Of a DNA stretch of 64,000 nucleotides, positions 1 to 10,037 are shown in pieces. The translations under genes were made by a program, and so were the position numbers. The notes under the pieces were generated by a model. It saw only the letters and a program-made list of their open reading frames with translations, was not told the origin of the DNA and searched no databases. This stretch comes from Pseudanabaena yagii GIHE-NHR1 (GTDB lineage: Bacteria; Cyanobacteriota; Cyanobacteriia; Pseudanabaenales; Pseudanabaenaceae): contig NZ_JAAVJL010000001.1 of NCBI RefSeq assembly GCF_012863495.1, forward strand, positions 1,911,001-1,975,000, given 5' to 3'. The first letter of the stretch is position 1. Every line of letters starts with the position of its first letter.

Positions 1-1
1 C

Positions 2-1441
2 GCCGAAAAAATCTTTAACCTGCATATTGGCGAACTCAAAGATGTCGATCTAGGGATTCCCATCACCATAGATCGTCCCTTTGAAATGGACTTCCACACT
101 AGTACAGGCAAAGTCAAAATAGCAGAGGTATTAGTGACCAAGATCGAATGGGATAATGAGCTATCCTATTTGACCTCAATCCGTGACATCACTGATCGCA
201 AGCAGGTAGAGGAGCAATTATTACTCGCCAATACGGAACTAATTCGCGCAACTCGTCTCAAGGATGAGTTTCTCGCCAATATGAGCCATGAGCTACGCAC
301 TCCACTCAATGCCATTTTAGGAATGGCTGAGAGTTTGCAAGATGAGATCTTAGGAGCCTTGAATGAGCGCCAGAAAAAATCAGTTAATACTATTGAAAGG
401 AGTGGTTATCATCTCTTAGAACTAATTAATGACATTCTCGACCTTGCTAAAATTGAAGCAGGTAAATTAGAACTGCATCTCCAAGAAAACATAGTGCAAA
501 CTATCTGTAATGATAGCCTTACCTTTGTTAGACAACTGGCACTCAAGAAAAATATTCGTCTCCTCACCCAAATCCCCTCTAACCCTATTTCTATCTGTGT
601 AGATGAGCTTCGTATTCGCCAAGCCTTAATTAACTTACTTACCAATGCGGTCAAGTTCACGCCCGAAGATGGTAGCATCACGCTCGAAGTTCAAACTATC
701 CATATTCCTCATCTTGATACTCAAAACAATTTTCCCCAAGATTTCATTGACTTCTCAGTGATTGATACTGGTATTGGGATTGCCCAAAAAGATATTGGTA
801 GACTGTTCCAAACTTTTGTGCAGATTGATAGTGATCTCAATCGTAAATATACAGGTACGGGCTTAGGACTATCTTTGGTCAAGCGCATTGCTGAGCTGCA
901 TCACGGAACCGTATTTTTAGAAAGTAAGGTCAATGAGGGGAGCAAATTTACGATTCGCCTTCCCTATGATCCAAGTCTATACAGCCCATTGCCGCAAACC
1001 CCTGTAGCAGATCCATCTACAAGCTCAATATCCGCATCATCCTCATCACCACTGACAACAGAAGCAGGCATCAACTCTAAATTAATTCTCATCGTTGATG
1101 ATAATGAGGCGAATATTTCTAGTATGTGGGACTATCTGAGAAGCCGAGGATATCGACTTTTGGCAGCCCACAATGGTCAAGCCGCTGTCGATCTTGCGAA
1201 TGCCGAAAAGCCAAACCTGATTTTAATGGATATTCAAATGCCAGAAATGGATGGTTTAGAAGCAATTAAAATTATTCGCACGAATCCAGAGCTAATCGCT
1301 ACTCCCATTATTGCCCTCACAGCTTTAGCAATGTCAGGCGATCGCGAAAGATGTTTACAGGTTGGTGCGACTGAGTATTTAACTAAACCCGTCAAGTTAA
1401 AACATTTGTCTGAAACTATTCAGACATTATTAAGTAGCTAG
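2..1441 (+). CDS. Hybrid sensor histidine kinase, 5' truncated by the window edge
   Basis: The frame is open from base 2, so the true start lies outside the window; the ATG at 86 is internal. Visible order: the C-terminal part of a PAS/PAC sensor domain ending in an ITDRK motif, a short coiled coil, a HisKA dimerisation domain with the phospho-acceptor His in [13 protein letters not shown] (codon near base 287), a HATPase_c domain with DTGIGI and GTGLGL motifs, a Ser/Pro-rich linker, and a receiver domain with the acidic pair in IVDDN, phospho-acceptor Asp in LILMDIQMP (near base 1229), and the Thr/Lys switch residues in TALA and LTKPV. All catalytic residues are present. It is probably a cytoplasmic or membrane-linked phosphorelay protein; the missing N-terminus holds the rest of the sensor. 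The signal is unknown. Confidence 0.93.
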   Translation, partial: AEKIFNLHIGELKDVDLGIPITIDRPFEMDFHTSTGKVKIAEVLVTKIEWDNELSYLTSIRDITDRKQVEEQLLLANTELIRATRLKDEFLANMSHELRTPLNAILGMAESLQDEILGALNERQKKSVNTIERSGYHLLELINDILDLAKIEAGKLELHLQENIVQTICNDSLTFVRQLALKKNIRLLTQIPSNPISICVDELRIRQALINLLTNAVKFTPEDGSITLEVQTIHIPHLDTQNNFPQDFIDFSVIDTGIGIAQKDIGRLFQTFVQIDSDLNRKYTGTGLGLSLVKRIAELHHGTVFLESKVNEGSKFTIRLPYDPSLYSPLPQTPVADPSTSSISASSSSPLTTEAGINSKLILIVDDNEANISSMWDYLRSRGYRLLAAHNGQAAVDLANAEKPNLILMDIQMPEMDGLEAIKIIRTNPELIATPIIALTALAMSGDRERCLQVGATEYLTKPVKLKHLSETIQTLLSS

Positions 1442-1443
1442 CA

Positions 1444-1475
1444 GGTTGTTTTTTCACCTTCGTGAAAAAACAACC
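1444..1475. other. Perfect stem-loop at the end of the kinase gene
   Basis: Two 14-base arms (GGTTGTTTTTTCAC and its exact complement) flank a CTTC loop, three bases after the kinase stop codon. No U-tract follows the 3' arm, so it is a poor classical terminator, but position and perfection suggest a 3'-end or processing structure. The GTG at 1462, which could be read as a start for the next gene, lies inside the right arm and is unlikely to be used. Confidence 0.6.
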
Positions 1476-1584
1476 CCTTGCTTCACATAACTTGCTACAA
1501 ATGACACTTGGTTCCATCACTCACAAAGAGTTACACTCTTTAGTTACTGTTACCTGCACCCAAACCCCATCGCAATTTTGCCCT

Positions 1585-3654
1585 ATGCCCAACCGTCTCG
1601 CGCGATCGCAAAGTCTCTACCTCCGCAAACATGCCGATAATCCGATTGATTGGTATCCTTGGGGCGATGAAGCCTTAGAAAAAGCGAGAAATGAAAATAA
1701 ACCGATCTTTTTATCGATCGGTTATTCCAGTTGCCATTGGTGCACGGTGATGGAGCATGAGGCTTTTTCGGATACGGTGATTGCCGACTATATGAATGAA
1801 CGCTTTGTAGCCATTAAGGTGGATCGCGAGGAGCGCCCTGACCTTGATAGCATCTATATGCAAGCAGTGCAGATCATGGGCGAAAGTGGTGGATGGCCCT
1901 TAAATTTGTTTCTTGTACCCGAAGATTTAGTTCCTTTTTATGGTGGTACATACTTTCCCATTGAGCCGCGCTATGGCAGACCGGGGTTCTTGCGGGTATT
2001 GCAATCAATTTGCGAAATTTATTACGATCGCTATCAAGATATCCAAGATTATAAAGATCAGATCGTTAAGAATCTGCACCAAATCAATAAGATGATTCCT
2101 GTGCCGATCATTAGTGATGAGGTGTTAACTAATGGCATCGCTAAATGTGCGGAAGTCGTCACTAATCGCGATTATGGAACTTGTTTTCCGATGATTCCCT
2201 ATGCCAATTTGCTACTGCGAGCCAGTCGCTTTGAGGCAGCCAATCTCGAATCTCAAACAACTATTCTCAAGGACAAATCACAGCAAAGAGGAATAGATTT
2301 AGCTTTGGGTGGAATTTTTGACCATGTGGCAGGGGGATGGCATCGCTATACTGTCGATCATACTTGGACAGTTCCCCACTTTGAGAAGATGCTCTATGAC
2401 AATGGCTTGATCATGGAATATCTAGCCAATCTCTGGTTATCAGGCTTACAGGAACCTGCGATCGCCAGAGCCTGTGAACTCACAGCTACTTGGCTCCAGC
2501 GAGAAATGTTAGCCGAAGAAGGATGCTTCTATGCTTCACAGGATGCTGATAGTGAAGGTCGAGAAGGCAAGTTTTGGGTCTGGAGTTTTGCCGAACTGAA
2601 GAAAATTTTTAGCAATACGGAACTTGATCTGTTAATTAAGGAATTTACAATTTCCGTTAATGGCAACTTTGAAGAAAGCAATGTTTTACAACGCAAAAAG
2701 CTGGGAGACTTATCCCCAGAAACCGAAGCCTGTCTCTTGAAGTTATTCCGTCGGCGTTATGGTGAATATTCCCGTCCAACCGATGCTTTTCCTGTGGCGC
2801 GGAGTCAAGACGATATTCGGGAAATTGAGTGGGAAGGTCGTGTCCCACCGATCACCGACACTAAAGCAATTACTGCTTGGAATGCCCTGATGATTTCAGG
2901 TTTGGCGACTGCTTACCGTGCTTTTCAAAACCCAATCTATAAGCAACTAGCCGTTAATGCAGCTAAATTCATTCTCGAACATCAATGGATTGAAGGACAT
3001 CTCCAACGCATTAATTACGAAGGGCAGGAGGCAGTTGCAGCACAATCAGAGGACTATGCGTTCTTGATTAAAGCCCTGCTCGATCTACATCAAGCGCTCC
3101 CCGAAAATGCTGATTTCTATTTACAACAGGCGATCGCGATCCAAGCAGAATTTGATCGTGATTTCTGGGATGCCCTCTCTGGTGGTTATTTCAACACTAC
3201 CAGTGAGTCTAGTCAGCATTTGCTGTTGCGAGAACGTAATTATCAAGACAATGCCACCCCTTCACCCAATGGGGTAGCGATCGCCAATTTAGTCCGTTTT
3301 GCAAGTGTCACTGGGAAATTGGAATATCTGGATCGCGCCGAGTTAGCTCTCAAACGCTTTGGACTAGTAATTGCCAATAATCCTATAGCCTGTCCTAGTT
3401 TATTAGTTGCCTTTGATTGGTTCCGTAACCATACGCTGGTGCGGACAAATCCTGAGCAATATGCTTATCTCAATCAACAATATCTGCCCTCAGTGATGTT
3501 ACGCATCGATCAACATTTACCAAGTCCCGATGCGATCGCGATGGTCTGTCAGGGGTTTGCCTGTCTAGAACCTGCCACTACTCCAGAAATATGCGATCGG
3601 CAGTTGTTACGCAGTACAACTAGAGTGGGCTTAAATTATAGCAGTTCTAAATAA
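1585..3654 (+). CDS. Thioredoxin-fold / (alpha/alpha)6-barrel protein, YyaL (DUF255, spermatogenesis-associated protein 20) family
   Basis: The start is placed at the ATG at 1585, giving the N-terminus [20 protein letters not shown] that matches the family's usual MPNRLA...YLxxHxxNPVDW opening (689 aa). The longer reading frame from a GTG at 1462 would begin inside a hairpin. Residues 1-160 form the thioredoxin-like DUF255 domain with the CHWC motif in [13 protein letters not shown]. The rest resembles the glycosidase-like six-hairpin fold of N-acylglucosamine 2-epimerases, with motifs such as [24 protein letters not shown] and [16 protein letters not shown]. The family is widespread and its biochemical role unsettled; a redox or sugar-modifying function is only suggested by fold. 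It is full length and looks intact. Confidence 0.9.
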   Translation: MPNRLARSQSLYLRKHADNPIDWYPWGDEALEKARNENKPIFLSIGYSSCHWCTVMEHEAFSDTVIADYMNERFVAIKVDREERPDLDSIYMQAVQIMGESGGWPLNLFLVPEDLVPFYGGTYFPIEPRYGRPGFLRVLQSICEIYYDRYQDIQDYKDQIVKNLHQINKMIPVPIISDEVLTNGIAKCAEVVTNRDYGTCFPMIPYANLLLRASRFEAANLESQTTILKDKSQQRGIDLALGGIFDHVAGGWHRYTVDHTWTVPHFEKMLYDNGLIMEYLANLWLSGLQEPAIARACELTATWLQREMLAEEGCFYASQDADSEGREGKFWVWSFAELKKIFSNTELDLLIKEFTISVNGNFEESNVLQRKKLGDLSPETEACLLKLFRRRYGEYSRPTDAFPVARSQDDIREIEWEGRVPPITDTKAITAWNALMISGLATAYRAFQNPIYKQLAVNAAKFILEHQWIEGHLQRINYEGQEAVAAQSEDYAFLIKALLDLHQALPENADFYLQQAIAIQAEFDRDFWDALSGGYFNTTSESSQHLLLRERNYQDNATPSPNGVAIANLVRFASVTGKLEYLDRAELALKRFGLVIANNPIACPSLLVAFDWFRNHTLVRTNPEQYAYLNQQYLPSVMLRIDQHLPSPDAIAMVCQGFACLEPATTPEICDRQLLRSTTRVGLNYSSSK

Positions 3655-3663
3655 GGTAAAAGA

Positions 3664-3716
3664 GGCTTCGACTCCGCTCAGCCAACGTATATAGATGGCT
3701 GAGCGGAGTCGAAGCC
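3664..3716. repeat. Dispersed palindromic repeat hairpin (TTCGACTCCGCTCAG family)
   Basis: Exact inverted 20-mers GGCTTCGACTCCGCTCAGCC and complement flank a 13-base loop, followed by CTATTTTTTATTT on the plus strand. The copy sits between the convergent YyaL-type gene and adhE, where it can act as a plus-strand terminator. It is one of dozens of copies of the same core in the window. Confidence 0.85.
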
Positions 3717-3740
3717 CTATTTTTTATTTGAATTATCTAT

Positions 3741-3774
3741 AAATAGAGTTGTGGCTCGTGCCACAACTCTATTT
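3741..3774 (-). terminator. Stem-loop terminator of adhE
   Basis: Perfect 15-base arms (AAATAGAGTTGTGGC and complement) with a 4-base loop lie 5 bases beyond the adhE stop. On the minus strand the 3' arm ends in an A/T-rich run. This fits a terminator of the fermentation cluster. Confidence 0.7.
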
Positions 3775-3779
3775 AGCGA

Positions 3780-6377
3780 TTATGCTGTGGTCGTATAAGC
3801 CTGCATCATCAGTTGCTTAAGATCAGCAATCAAAGGATAGCGAGGATTTGCGCCAGTACATTGATCGTCAAAGGCCCGATCTGCCATTTCCTCCACATGG
3901 GATAGGAACAAGTCCGCACTCGTACCCTGTGCAATCAGTGCATCTTTAATCGTGGCAGGAATTTCCACTTGCCGCTTGAGATCTTCCACTGCTGCGATCA
4001 GATTTACCACTTTTTCCTCCTCCGTCTCGCCACCTAAACTGAGATAGTCCGCGATCCTTGCATAACGCCACTTGCTATTAGGATATTTATTTTGCGAGAA
4101 GATCGCTTGCTTGAAGGGCACATCGGTTGCATTGTAGCGAATCACATGGGAAATCATCAGGGCATTTGCTAAACCGTGGGGAATGTGACAAGTACCGCCC
4201 AACTGGTGCGCGATCGAGTGACAGACTCCTAAGAAAGCATTAGCAAAGGCAAGCCCTGCGATCGTTGCCGCGTAATGCACTTTTTCCCTTGCCTTGGGAT
4301 CGTTAGCCCCATTTTTGTAAGCACTAGGCAGATATTTGAACAATAAGCGAATTGCTTCCAATGCTAAGCCATTGGTATATTCCGAAGCAAGGACAGACAC
4401 ATAGGCTTCAAGGGCATGGGTGAGCGCATCAATACCACCATAAGCAGTAAGGCGTTTAGGAATATTCAAAGTCAGCGAGGGATCGACGATCGCCATATTG
4501 GGTGTCAGCGCATAGTCAGCGAGAGGATACTTGATCCCTGTTTTCTCATCGGTGACAACGGCAAAGGGAGTTACTTCCGAACCTGTTCCCGATGTCGTAG
4601 GAATAGAGACCATAATGGCTTTTACGCCCAAGGGTGGCAATTCGTAAACGCGCTTGCGAATGTCCATGAAGCGCATAGCTAAACCTTCAAACTCAATCTC
4701 TGGATGTTCATACATCAACCACATCACCTTGGCGGCATCCATCGGCGAACCGCCACCAAAGGCAATAATCACATCAGGATTGAAGCTCTTGCAAATAGCT
4801 AAGCCCTTATTGACTGTGGCGAGAGAAGGATCAGGTTCGACATCGTAGAAGGTATAGTGGGCAATGCCAATTTCTTCTAAACTGTCGGTCACTTCTTTGG
4901 TTAAGCCCAATTCAAACAAAGGGCGATCGGTAACAATGAGAGCGCGTTTGCGATCCTTGAGATCGCGCAGAGCCACAGGCAAGCAACCAGATTTGAAATA
5001 AATCTTGGGGGGAATACGGAACCAGAGCATATTCTCGCGACGCTCGGCGGCAGTTTTGACATTGAGCAGATGATGGGGGGTGACGTTTGCCGAGACAGAG
5101 TTCCCGCCCCAACTGCCGCAACCAAGAGTCAACGAAGGATCAAGGCGGAAGTTATAGAGATCACCGATCGCACCTTGAGAGGATGGCGTATTAATCAGTA
5201 CCCGCGAAGTTTCCAGCTTATGCTCGAAATAGCGAATATGATCTTGGTTATTGGGAGCCGTATACAGCACCGAAGTATGTCCATGTCCACCAAACAGAAC
5301 TAATGCTTCTGCCTTATCAACCGCATCATGGAAGTCATTGGCGTGATACATGGCAAGGATTGGCGATAGCTTCTCATAGGCAAAGGGTTCGTTTTTATTG
5401 ATTGCCTCGACTTCTCCTATTAAAACCCTTGTATTGTCAGGGATTTCAAATCCTGCGATTTGGGCGATCGCGGCAACCGACTGACCAACGATCGCCGCAT
5501 TCAAACGTCCATCGGTAAGAATGACCTGACGGACTTGATCGCGTTCTTGCTCATTGAGGAAATAAGCACCACGCTTGATGAATTCTTCTCTAACTGCGTC
5601 ATAAATAGCATCGACGACAACAACTGACTGCTCCGAAGCGCAAATCGTGCCATTGTCAAAGGTTTTGCTGAGAATAATTGAACTAACTGCCATTTGAATA
5701 TGGGCAGTTTCATCAATGATGGCAGGCGTATTCCCCGCACCAACACCGATAGAAGGATGTCCCGAAGAATAGGCAGCTTTGACCATACCAGGCCCCCCCG
5801 TTGCCAAAATCAACTTGATGTCATGGTGCTGCATTAACGCCTGCGACAATGGTACGGTTGGTTCATCAATCCAACCAATAATGTCGGGGGGGGCACCCGC
5901 CGCGATCGCTGCCTCAAGGACAATTTTTGCCGCCGCGATCGTGCATTCCTTCGCATGGGGATGGGGCGAGAAGATGATCCCATTACGGGTTTTCAGCGCA
6001 ATCAAGGACTTGAAAATCGTAGTCGAAGTGGGATTAGTCACAGGGACAATCCCCGCTAAAATTCCCACAGGTTCGGCGATGCGTTCATAGCCAAAATGCT
6101 TGTCCGATTCGATAACACCGCAGGTTTTATCATTCTTATACTTGTTGTAAATCATTTCCGAAGCAAAGTGATTCTTAATCGCCTTGTCTTCAATGACACC
6201 CATACCCGATTCCTTCACTGCTGCCTTAGCAAGGGGAATTCGCGCCGCGTTTGCGGCTAATGCTGCCTGTTTGAAAATGCGATCGACCTGTTCCTGCGTA
6301 AAATTAGCAAATTCCGCTTGGGCAATCTTTACCCTCTGAATCAACAATTCCAATTCTTCAACATTCGTAACTTTCAT
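3780..6377 (-). CDS. adhE: Bifunctional acetaldehyde-CoA / alcohol dehydrogenase AdhE
   Basis: AdhE converts acetyl-CoA to acetaldehyde and then ethanol with two NADH, recycling NAD during dark fermentation. The N-terminal half (about 1-440) is an aldehyde dehydrogenase with the catalytic Cys in GTICASEQS near residue 246, the same position as in E. coli AdhE. The C-terminal half is an iron-dependent alcohol dehydrogenase with GGGSPMDAAK, TTSGTGSEVTPF, and the metal-binding HSIAHQLGG...HG region. At 865 aa it is close to the usual 870-890. It is preceded by GAGGAG at ribosome-binding distance. It is third in the minus-strand order pflB-pflA-adhE, which supplies the ethanol branch for acetyl-CoA made by PflB. 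The same set is known from only some cyanobacteria. Confidence 0.97.
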   Translation of the reverse strand: MKVTNVEELELLIQRVKIAQAEFANFTQEQVDRIFKQAALAANAARIPLAKAAVKESGMGVIEDKAIKNHFASEMIYNKYKNDKTCGVIESDKHFGYERIAEPVGILAGIVPVTNPTSTTIFKSLIALKTRNGIIFSPHPHAKECTIAAAKIVLEAAIAAGAPPDIIGWIDEPTVPLSQALMQHHDIKLILATGGPGMVKAAYSSGHPSIGVGAGNTPAIIDETAHIQMAVSSIILSKTFDNGTICASEQSVVVVDAIYDAVREEFIKRGAYFLNEQERDQVRQVILTDGRLNAAIVGQSVAAIAQIAGFEIPDNTRVLIGEVEAINKNEPFAYEKLSPILAMYHANDFHDAVDKAEALVLFGGHGHTSVLYTAPNNQDHIRYFEHKLETSRVLINTPSSQGAIGDLYNFRLDPSLTLGCGSWGGNSVSANVTPHHLLNVKTAAERRENMLWFRIPPKIYFKSGCLPVALRDLKDRKRALIVTDRPLFELGLTKEVTDSLEEIGIAHYTFYDVEPDPSLATVNKGLAICKSFNPDVIIAFGGGSPMDAAKVMWLMYEHPEIEFEGLAMRFMDIRKRVYELPPLGVKAIMVSIPTTSGTGSEVTPFAVVTDEKTGIKYPLADYALTPNMAIVDPSLTLNIPKRLTAYGGIDALTHALEAYVSVLASEYTNGLALEAIRLLFKYLPSAYKNGANDPKAREKVHYAATIAGLAFANAFLGVCHSIAHQLGGTCHIPHGLANALMISHVIRYNATDVPFKQAIFSQNKYPNSKWRYARIADYLSLGGETEEEKVVNLIAAVEDLKRQVEIPATIKDALIAQGTSADLFLSHVEEMADRAFDDQCTGANPRYPLIADLKQLMMQAYTTTA

Positions 6378-6402
6378 CTGTGAATACTCCTCGTTTTTGT
6401 TT

Positions 6403-6501
6403 CTAGCTATTAGCTTTTAGCTTTTAGCTTTTTAGGATTGGTGATTGGTAACAGATTTTTAATTCTATTGTGGCTAATAGCTAACAGCTAATAGCTAACA
6501 G
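6403..6501. repeat. TAGCTATTAGC-type short repeat forming a long imperfect hairpin
   Basis: The left part (6403-6435) is built of iterated TTAGCT words and the right part (6471-6501) of TAGCTAACAGCTAATAGC words that are nearly its complement. Together they can fold across the pflA-adhE spacer. It could attenuate or stabilise mRNA between the two genes; this is inference. Confidence 0.55.
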
Positions 6502-7242
6502 TTAAATCCCTACCGCCCCAAGTGCATTGATTCCGCGATCGCGGAAGATATCAACCGTTTGCTGCACTAGTTCGGGTGGTGCTGGTGGTGTGTCTTTGAG
6601 GGAATAGGGCAGGCCTAGTTGCTCCCATTTATATTCCCCCATTTTGTGAAATGGTAAAACTTCCAATCTTTCGACATTAGTTAAGGTGGCGATAAAATCG
6701 GCAAGTTGATTAACATTAGCAATGTTATCGGTGAGATGCGGTACTAAAACGAACCGAATCCAAACAGGTTTCTTGATCTCGCTGAGATATCTTGCCATGG
6801 CTAAGGTTGGCTCGATGGAAACACTGGTAACTTGGTAATAGAGTTCGGGAATATAGGATTTAATATCCAGTAACACCAAATCGGTTTCGGCGAGAACGGG
6901 TTGCGCCACTTCTAATGCACAATACCCCGATGTATCAAGGGCTGTGTGTAAGCCAATTTCATGACAACGCTTAAAGATTTCTCTGGTAAATTCTGGCTGC
7001 ATCAGCGGTTCGCCACCACTGACGGTTACGCCGCCTTTGCGAATGAAGGATTTACATTTTTTGATCTCATCAATCAGATAGTCAACGGTAACTTCTTTCC
7101 CATCATGGGCATTGCGACAGTCTGGGTTATGACAATAGAGACAACGGAGGGGACAGCCCTGAGTAAATACAATAAATCTGATCCCCGGCCCGTCTACCGT
7201 ACCAAAAGTTTCAATCGAATGAATGCGTCCAATTCCAGCCAT
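6502..7242 (-). CDS. pflA: Pyruvate formate-lyase activating enzyme (radical SAM)
   Basis: PflA installs the glycyl radical on PflB using S-adenosylmethionine and a [4Fe-4S] cluster. The cluster motif CxxxCxxC is visible as C30-PLR-C34-LY-C37, followed by GGEPL (SAM-binding GGE motif) and DTSGY. Length 246 aa matches the E. coli protein. The ATG at 7242 is preceded by AGGAG six bases upstream. It lies directly downstream of pflB, separated by a hairpin, so its level may be lower than that of its substrate enzyme, as expected for a catalytic activator. Confidence 0.97.
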   Translation of the reverse strand: MAGIGRIHSIETFGTVDGPGIRFIVFTQGCPLRCLYCHNPDCRNAHDGKEVTVDYLIDEIKKCKSFIRKGGVTVSGGEPLMQPEFTREIFKRCHEIGLHTALDTSGYCALEVAQPVLAETDLVLLDIKSYIPELYYQVTSVSIEPTLAMARYLSEIKKPVWIRFVLVPHLTDNIANVNQLADFIATLTNVERLEVLPFHKMGEYKWEQLGLPYSLKDTPPAPPELVQQTVDIFRDRGINALGAVGI

Positions 7243-7260
7243 AGAATCTCCTATTTGTCT

Positions 7261-7288
7261 AAAAAAGTGCCGCTTGCGGCACTTTTTT
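7261..7288. terminator. Hairpin between pflB and pflA
   Basis: Perfect 13-base arms (AAAAAAGTGCCGC and complement) with a TT loop, symmetrical and flanked by A/T runs, so terminator-like in both directions. It lies 5 bases after the pflB stop and 19 bases before the pflA start. It probably causes partial termination that sets the PflB:PflA ratio. Confidence 0.8.
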
Positions 7289-7292
7289 AAAA

Positions 7293-9521
7293 CTATACTC
7301 GTTCATGGAACGTGCGTTTAATCACATCCAATTGCTGCTCTCGGGTGAGCTTGATGAAGTTCACGGCATAGCCCGAAACCCGAATTGTCAACTGTGGATA
7401 GTTTTCAGGATGTTCCATTGCATCCATTAAGGTACTGCGATCGAGGGCATTCACATTAATGTGATGACCACCATCGTGGAAATAGCCATCGAGCAAGCCA
7501 ACGAGGTTATTTGTGCGATCGCTTTCCTGTCTACCCAAGGCACTTGGCATAATCGAGAAGGTATTCGAGATACCGTCCTGACAATCGCTGTAGGGCAATT
7601 TGGCAACCGATGAGAGCGAGGCGATCGCGCCGCAACAATCACGTCCATGCATCGGATTTGCACCAGGGGCAAAGGGTTCACCAGCCCTACGTCCATCGGG
7701 AGTGTTACCCGTTTTCTTGCCATAGACCACGTTAGAAGTAATCGTGAGTACCGATTGCGTAGGTACGGCATGGCGATAAGCGGGATGTTTGCGAATCTCA
7801 TTCATGAACCTTGCCACGAGGTCAACAGCGATATTATCGACGCGATCATCGTTATTGCCATACTTGGGATATTCGCCTTCGGTTTCGTAATCTACCGCCA
7901 AGCCTTGCTCGTTGCGAATCACCTTCACCTTGGCATATTTAATCGCCGAGAGCGAGTCGGTGACGACCGATAGACCTGCAATACCACAAGCCATCGTTCG
8001 ATAGACATCGCGATCATGCAATGCCATTTCGATGCGCTCGTAGCAATACTTGTCATGCATGTAGTGAATGACATTCAACGTATTGATATATGCCTTCGCC
8101 AACCATGCCATCATTTGCTGCAAGCGATCGTTAACTTCTTGATAATTCAGATACTCACTAGTAATTGGTGCGAAGTTGGGCGCAACTTGATCCCCAGACT
8201 TCTCATCCTTACCACCATTGATTGCATAGAGTAGCGTCTTGGCAAGATTGACCCTCGCACCAAAGAATTGCATCTGCTTACCAATTCGCATGACTGACAC
8301 ACAACAGGCGATCGCATAGTCATCGCCATAGGTGGGACGCATCAGGTCATCGTTTTCATACTGAATGGAACTAGTATCGCTGGATACCTTCGCGCAGAAC
8401 TGTTTAAAGTTTTCGGGTAAATGTTCTGACCATAAAACCGTCAAGTTAGGCTCTGGCGCTGCTCCCAGATTGACCAATGTATGCAAGAATCGGAAACTGT
8501 TTTTGGTAACTAAAGTCCGACCATCAGCACTCATCCCTCCGATCGCTTCAGTCACCCATGTGGGATCGCCTGAGAATAGATCATTGTAGTCAGGGGTACG
8601 CAAGAAACGCACCATGCGTAACTTCATTACGAAATGATCGATTAACTCTTGCAATTCCACTTCCGCGATCGCGCCATTCTGCAAATCACGCTCGAAATAG
8701 ATGTCTAGAAACGTCGAAACCCGACCGAGGGACATCGCAGCCCCATTTTGTTCTTTGACTGCCCCTAGGTAGCCAAAATAGAGCCATTGCACAGCTTCTT
8801 TAGCGGTCATGGCAGGACGACCAATATCAAAGCCGTATTTCGCTGCCATTTCCTTGAGTTCAAACAAGGCGCGAATTTGTTCCGATAGCTCTTCCCTTAG
8901 ACGAATGGTTTCTTCATCCATGACATCGACATCAAGGGATTCCTTTTGGGTCTTCTTGTCATCGATGAGGCGATCGACACCATAGAGCGCTACCCGACGA
9001 TAATCGCCAATAATCCGTCCCCGTCCATAGGCATCGGGCAAGCCTGTAATGATCCCCGATTTCCTTGCCTTCCGCATTTCCGTGGTATAGGCATCAAATA
9101 CGCCATCATTATGGGTTTTGCGATATTTAGTAAAAACTTCCTCTGTAGCGGGATCAAGTTGATAGCCATAGGCTTCCAGTCCCGCTTTCACCACTCGGAT
9201 ACCGCCATAGGGCATGATGGCGCGTTTGAGGGGCTTATCTGTCTGTAAACCAACAATTTGTTCTAGTTCACGATTAATATATCCTGCATCATGGGCTGTG
9301 ATCCCAGCAGGAACCTTCGTATCAACATCCAAAATTCCCTTTTGGTGTTCTAGTTTCATCAGTTCTAACACTTCACTCCAAAGCTGCTGGGTTCTAGTGG
9401 TTGGTGCAACCAGAAACTCAGCAGTTCCTTCGTAGGGTGTGTAATTCTTTTGGATAAAATCTCTAACGTTAATCTCTTTTGTCCAACTGCCTTCTGTAAA
9501 GCCCTGCCATTCTACATACAT
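7293..9521 (-). CDS. pflB: Formate acetyltransferase (pyruvate formate-lyase)
   Basis: PflB cleaves pyruvate with CoA to acetyl-CoA and formate under anoxia. The start is set at the ATG at 9521 (742 aa, MYVEWQGF...) because GGAGG lies eight bases upstream; a TTG-initiated extension of five residues overlaps that Shine-Dalgarno sequence. The adjacent catalytic cysteines are in [11 protein letters not shown] near residue 405. The radical glycine is Gly717 in RVSGYAV, 25 residues from the C-terminus, as in other PFLs. E. coli PflB has 760 residues. It is the first gene of the fermentation cluster, with its own promoter (9579-9606). The enzyme is oxygen-sensitive, so expression in darkness or microbial mats is expected from family knowledge. 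Confidence 0.97.
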   Translation of the reverse strand: MYVEWQGFTEGSWTKEINVRDFIQKNYTPYEGTAEFLVAPTTRTQQLWSEVLELMKLEHQKGILDVDTKVPAGITAHDAGYINRELEQIVGLQTDKPLKRAIMPYGGIRVVKAGLEAYGYQLDPATEEVFTKYRKTHNDGVFDAYTTEMRKARKSGIITGLPDAYGRGRIIGDYRRVALYGVDRLIDDKKTQKESLDVDVMDEETIRLREELSEQIRALFELKEMAAKYGFDIGRPAMTAKEAVQWLYFGYLGAVKEQNGAAMSLGRVSTFLDIYFERDLQNGAIAEVELQELIDHFVMKLRMVRFLRTPDYNDLFSGDPTWVTEAIGGMSADGRTLVTKNSFRFLHTLVNLGAAPEPNLTVLWSEHLPENFKQFCAKVSSDTSSIQYENDDLMRPTYGDDYAIACCVSVMRIGKQMQFFGARVNLAKTLLYAINGGKDEKSGDQVAPNFAPITSEYLNYQEVNDRLQQMMAWLAKAYINTLNVIHYMHDKYCYERIEMALHDRDVYRTMACGIAGLSVVTDSLSAIKYAKVKVIRNEQGLAVDYETEGEYPKYGNNDDRVDNIAVDLVARFMNEIRKHPAYRHAVPTQSVLTITSNVVYGKKTGNTPDGRRAGEPFAPGANPMHGRDCCGAIASLSSVAKLPYSDCQDGISNTFSIMPSALGRQESDRTNNLVGLLDGYFHDGGHHINVNALDRSTLMDAMEHPENYPQLTIRVSGYAVNFIKLTREQQLDVIKRTFHERV

Positions 9522-9544
9522 TGCTTTAACCTCCAATGTTGTGT

Positions 9545-9574
9545 CTGAAAGATAAGAGTGTCTTTATCTTTCAG
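9545..9574. promoter_or_regulatory. 11-bp inverted repeat in the pflB leader
   Basis: CTGAAAGATAA and its exact complement are separated by eight bases. The repeat starts about 4-5 bases downstream of the predicted -10 hexamer, so it covers the transcription start and early 5' leader of pflB. It may be an operator or an mRNA stem; no known cyanobacterial regulator consensus was recognised. Confidence 0.5.
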
Positions 9575-9578
9575 TTCT

Positions 9579-9606
9579 ATTATAGGTTTACCAATTAATC
9601 TCTCAA
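9579..9606 (-). promoter_or_regulatory. Predicted sigma70-type promoter of pflB
   Basis: Read on the minus strand: TTGAGA (9606-9601), a 16-base spacer, then a perfect TATAAT (9584-9579), about 58 bases before the pflB ATG. One mismatch from the -35 consensus. Predicted only; no start-site data. Confidence 0.6.
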
Positions 9607-9811
9607 GGAAATAGCAGGAATCTTATTACAAAAGTTAACTCGCAAAATCTAATCCAATCAGGGGATGCAGACTCAAAAAAACCCATTCTGCAAGCTGCCT
9701 GCTATGCGGGCGGCTCACGATTCTAGGTTTAGCTACTTGTCTCTTCTATGGAAGGAAGTGATTATTGACAATAGAAAGATAGTATTGCGAAGTGAATCTC
9801 TTATTGAGAAT

Positions 9812-9976
9812 CTGATGTTACGTGGAACTAGAATCGCCCCTCATCCCCCAACCCCTTCTCCCGCAGGAGAAGGGGAGCAAAACCTAAATCCCCCTCTCCT
9901 GCGGGAGAGGGACTAGGCGATGCACTGAGCCTGTCGAAGTGGGAGAGGGCTTTAGAAGACTTCCATGTAACATCAG
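9812..9976. mobile_element. 165-bp MITE-like element with 16-bp terminal inverted repeats and 7-bp target duplication
   Basis: Ends are CTGATGTTACGTGGAA (9812-9827) and the complement of CTGATGTTACATGGAA (9961-9976), 15 of 16 matching. Both sides carry the direct repeat TGAGAAT (9805-9811 and 9977-9983). Inside are two G/C-rich palindromes (CCCCTTCTCC...GGAGAAGGGG type and CCCTCTCC...GGAGAGGG type) and one copy of the ACTGAGC...GTCGAAGT palindrome family. It carries no plausible gene. The adjoining stretches (9607-9804 and 9984-10037) show nothing else recognisable. Confidence 0.75.
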
Positions 9977-10037
9977 TGAGAATGTTCAGCAGATCCCCAA
10001 TGTACCGTCTGCGTAGCGAGCGACACATTAGCTTTTG

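Noticed and set aside
1462..1584. N-terminal extension of the YyaL-type gene from a GTG
   Set aside because: The GTG lies in the arm of a perfect hairpin and the family's conserved N-terminus begins at 1585.
9665..10028. Overlapping ORFs on both strands after the pflB promoter
   Set aside because: They run through the G/C-rich palindromes of the MITE-like element; composition and lack of ribosome-binding sites indicate chance frames.
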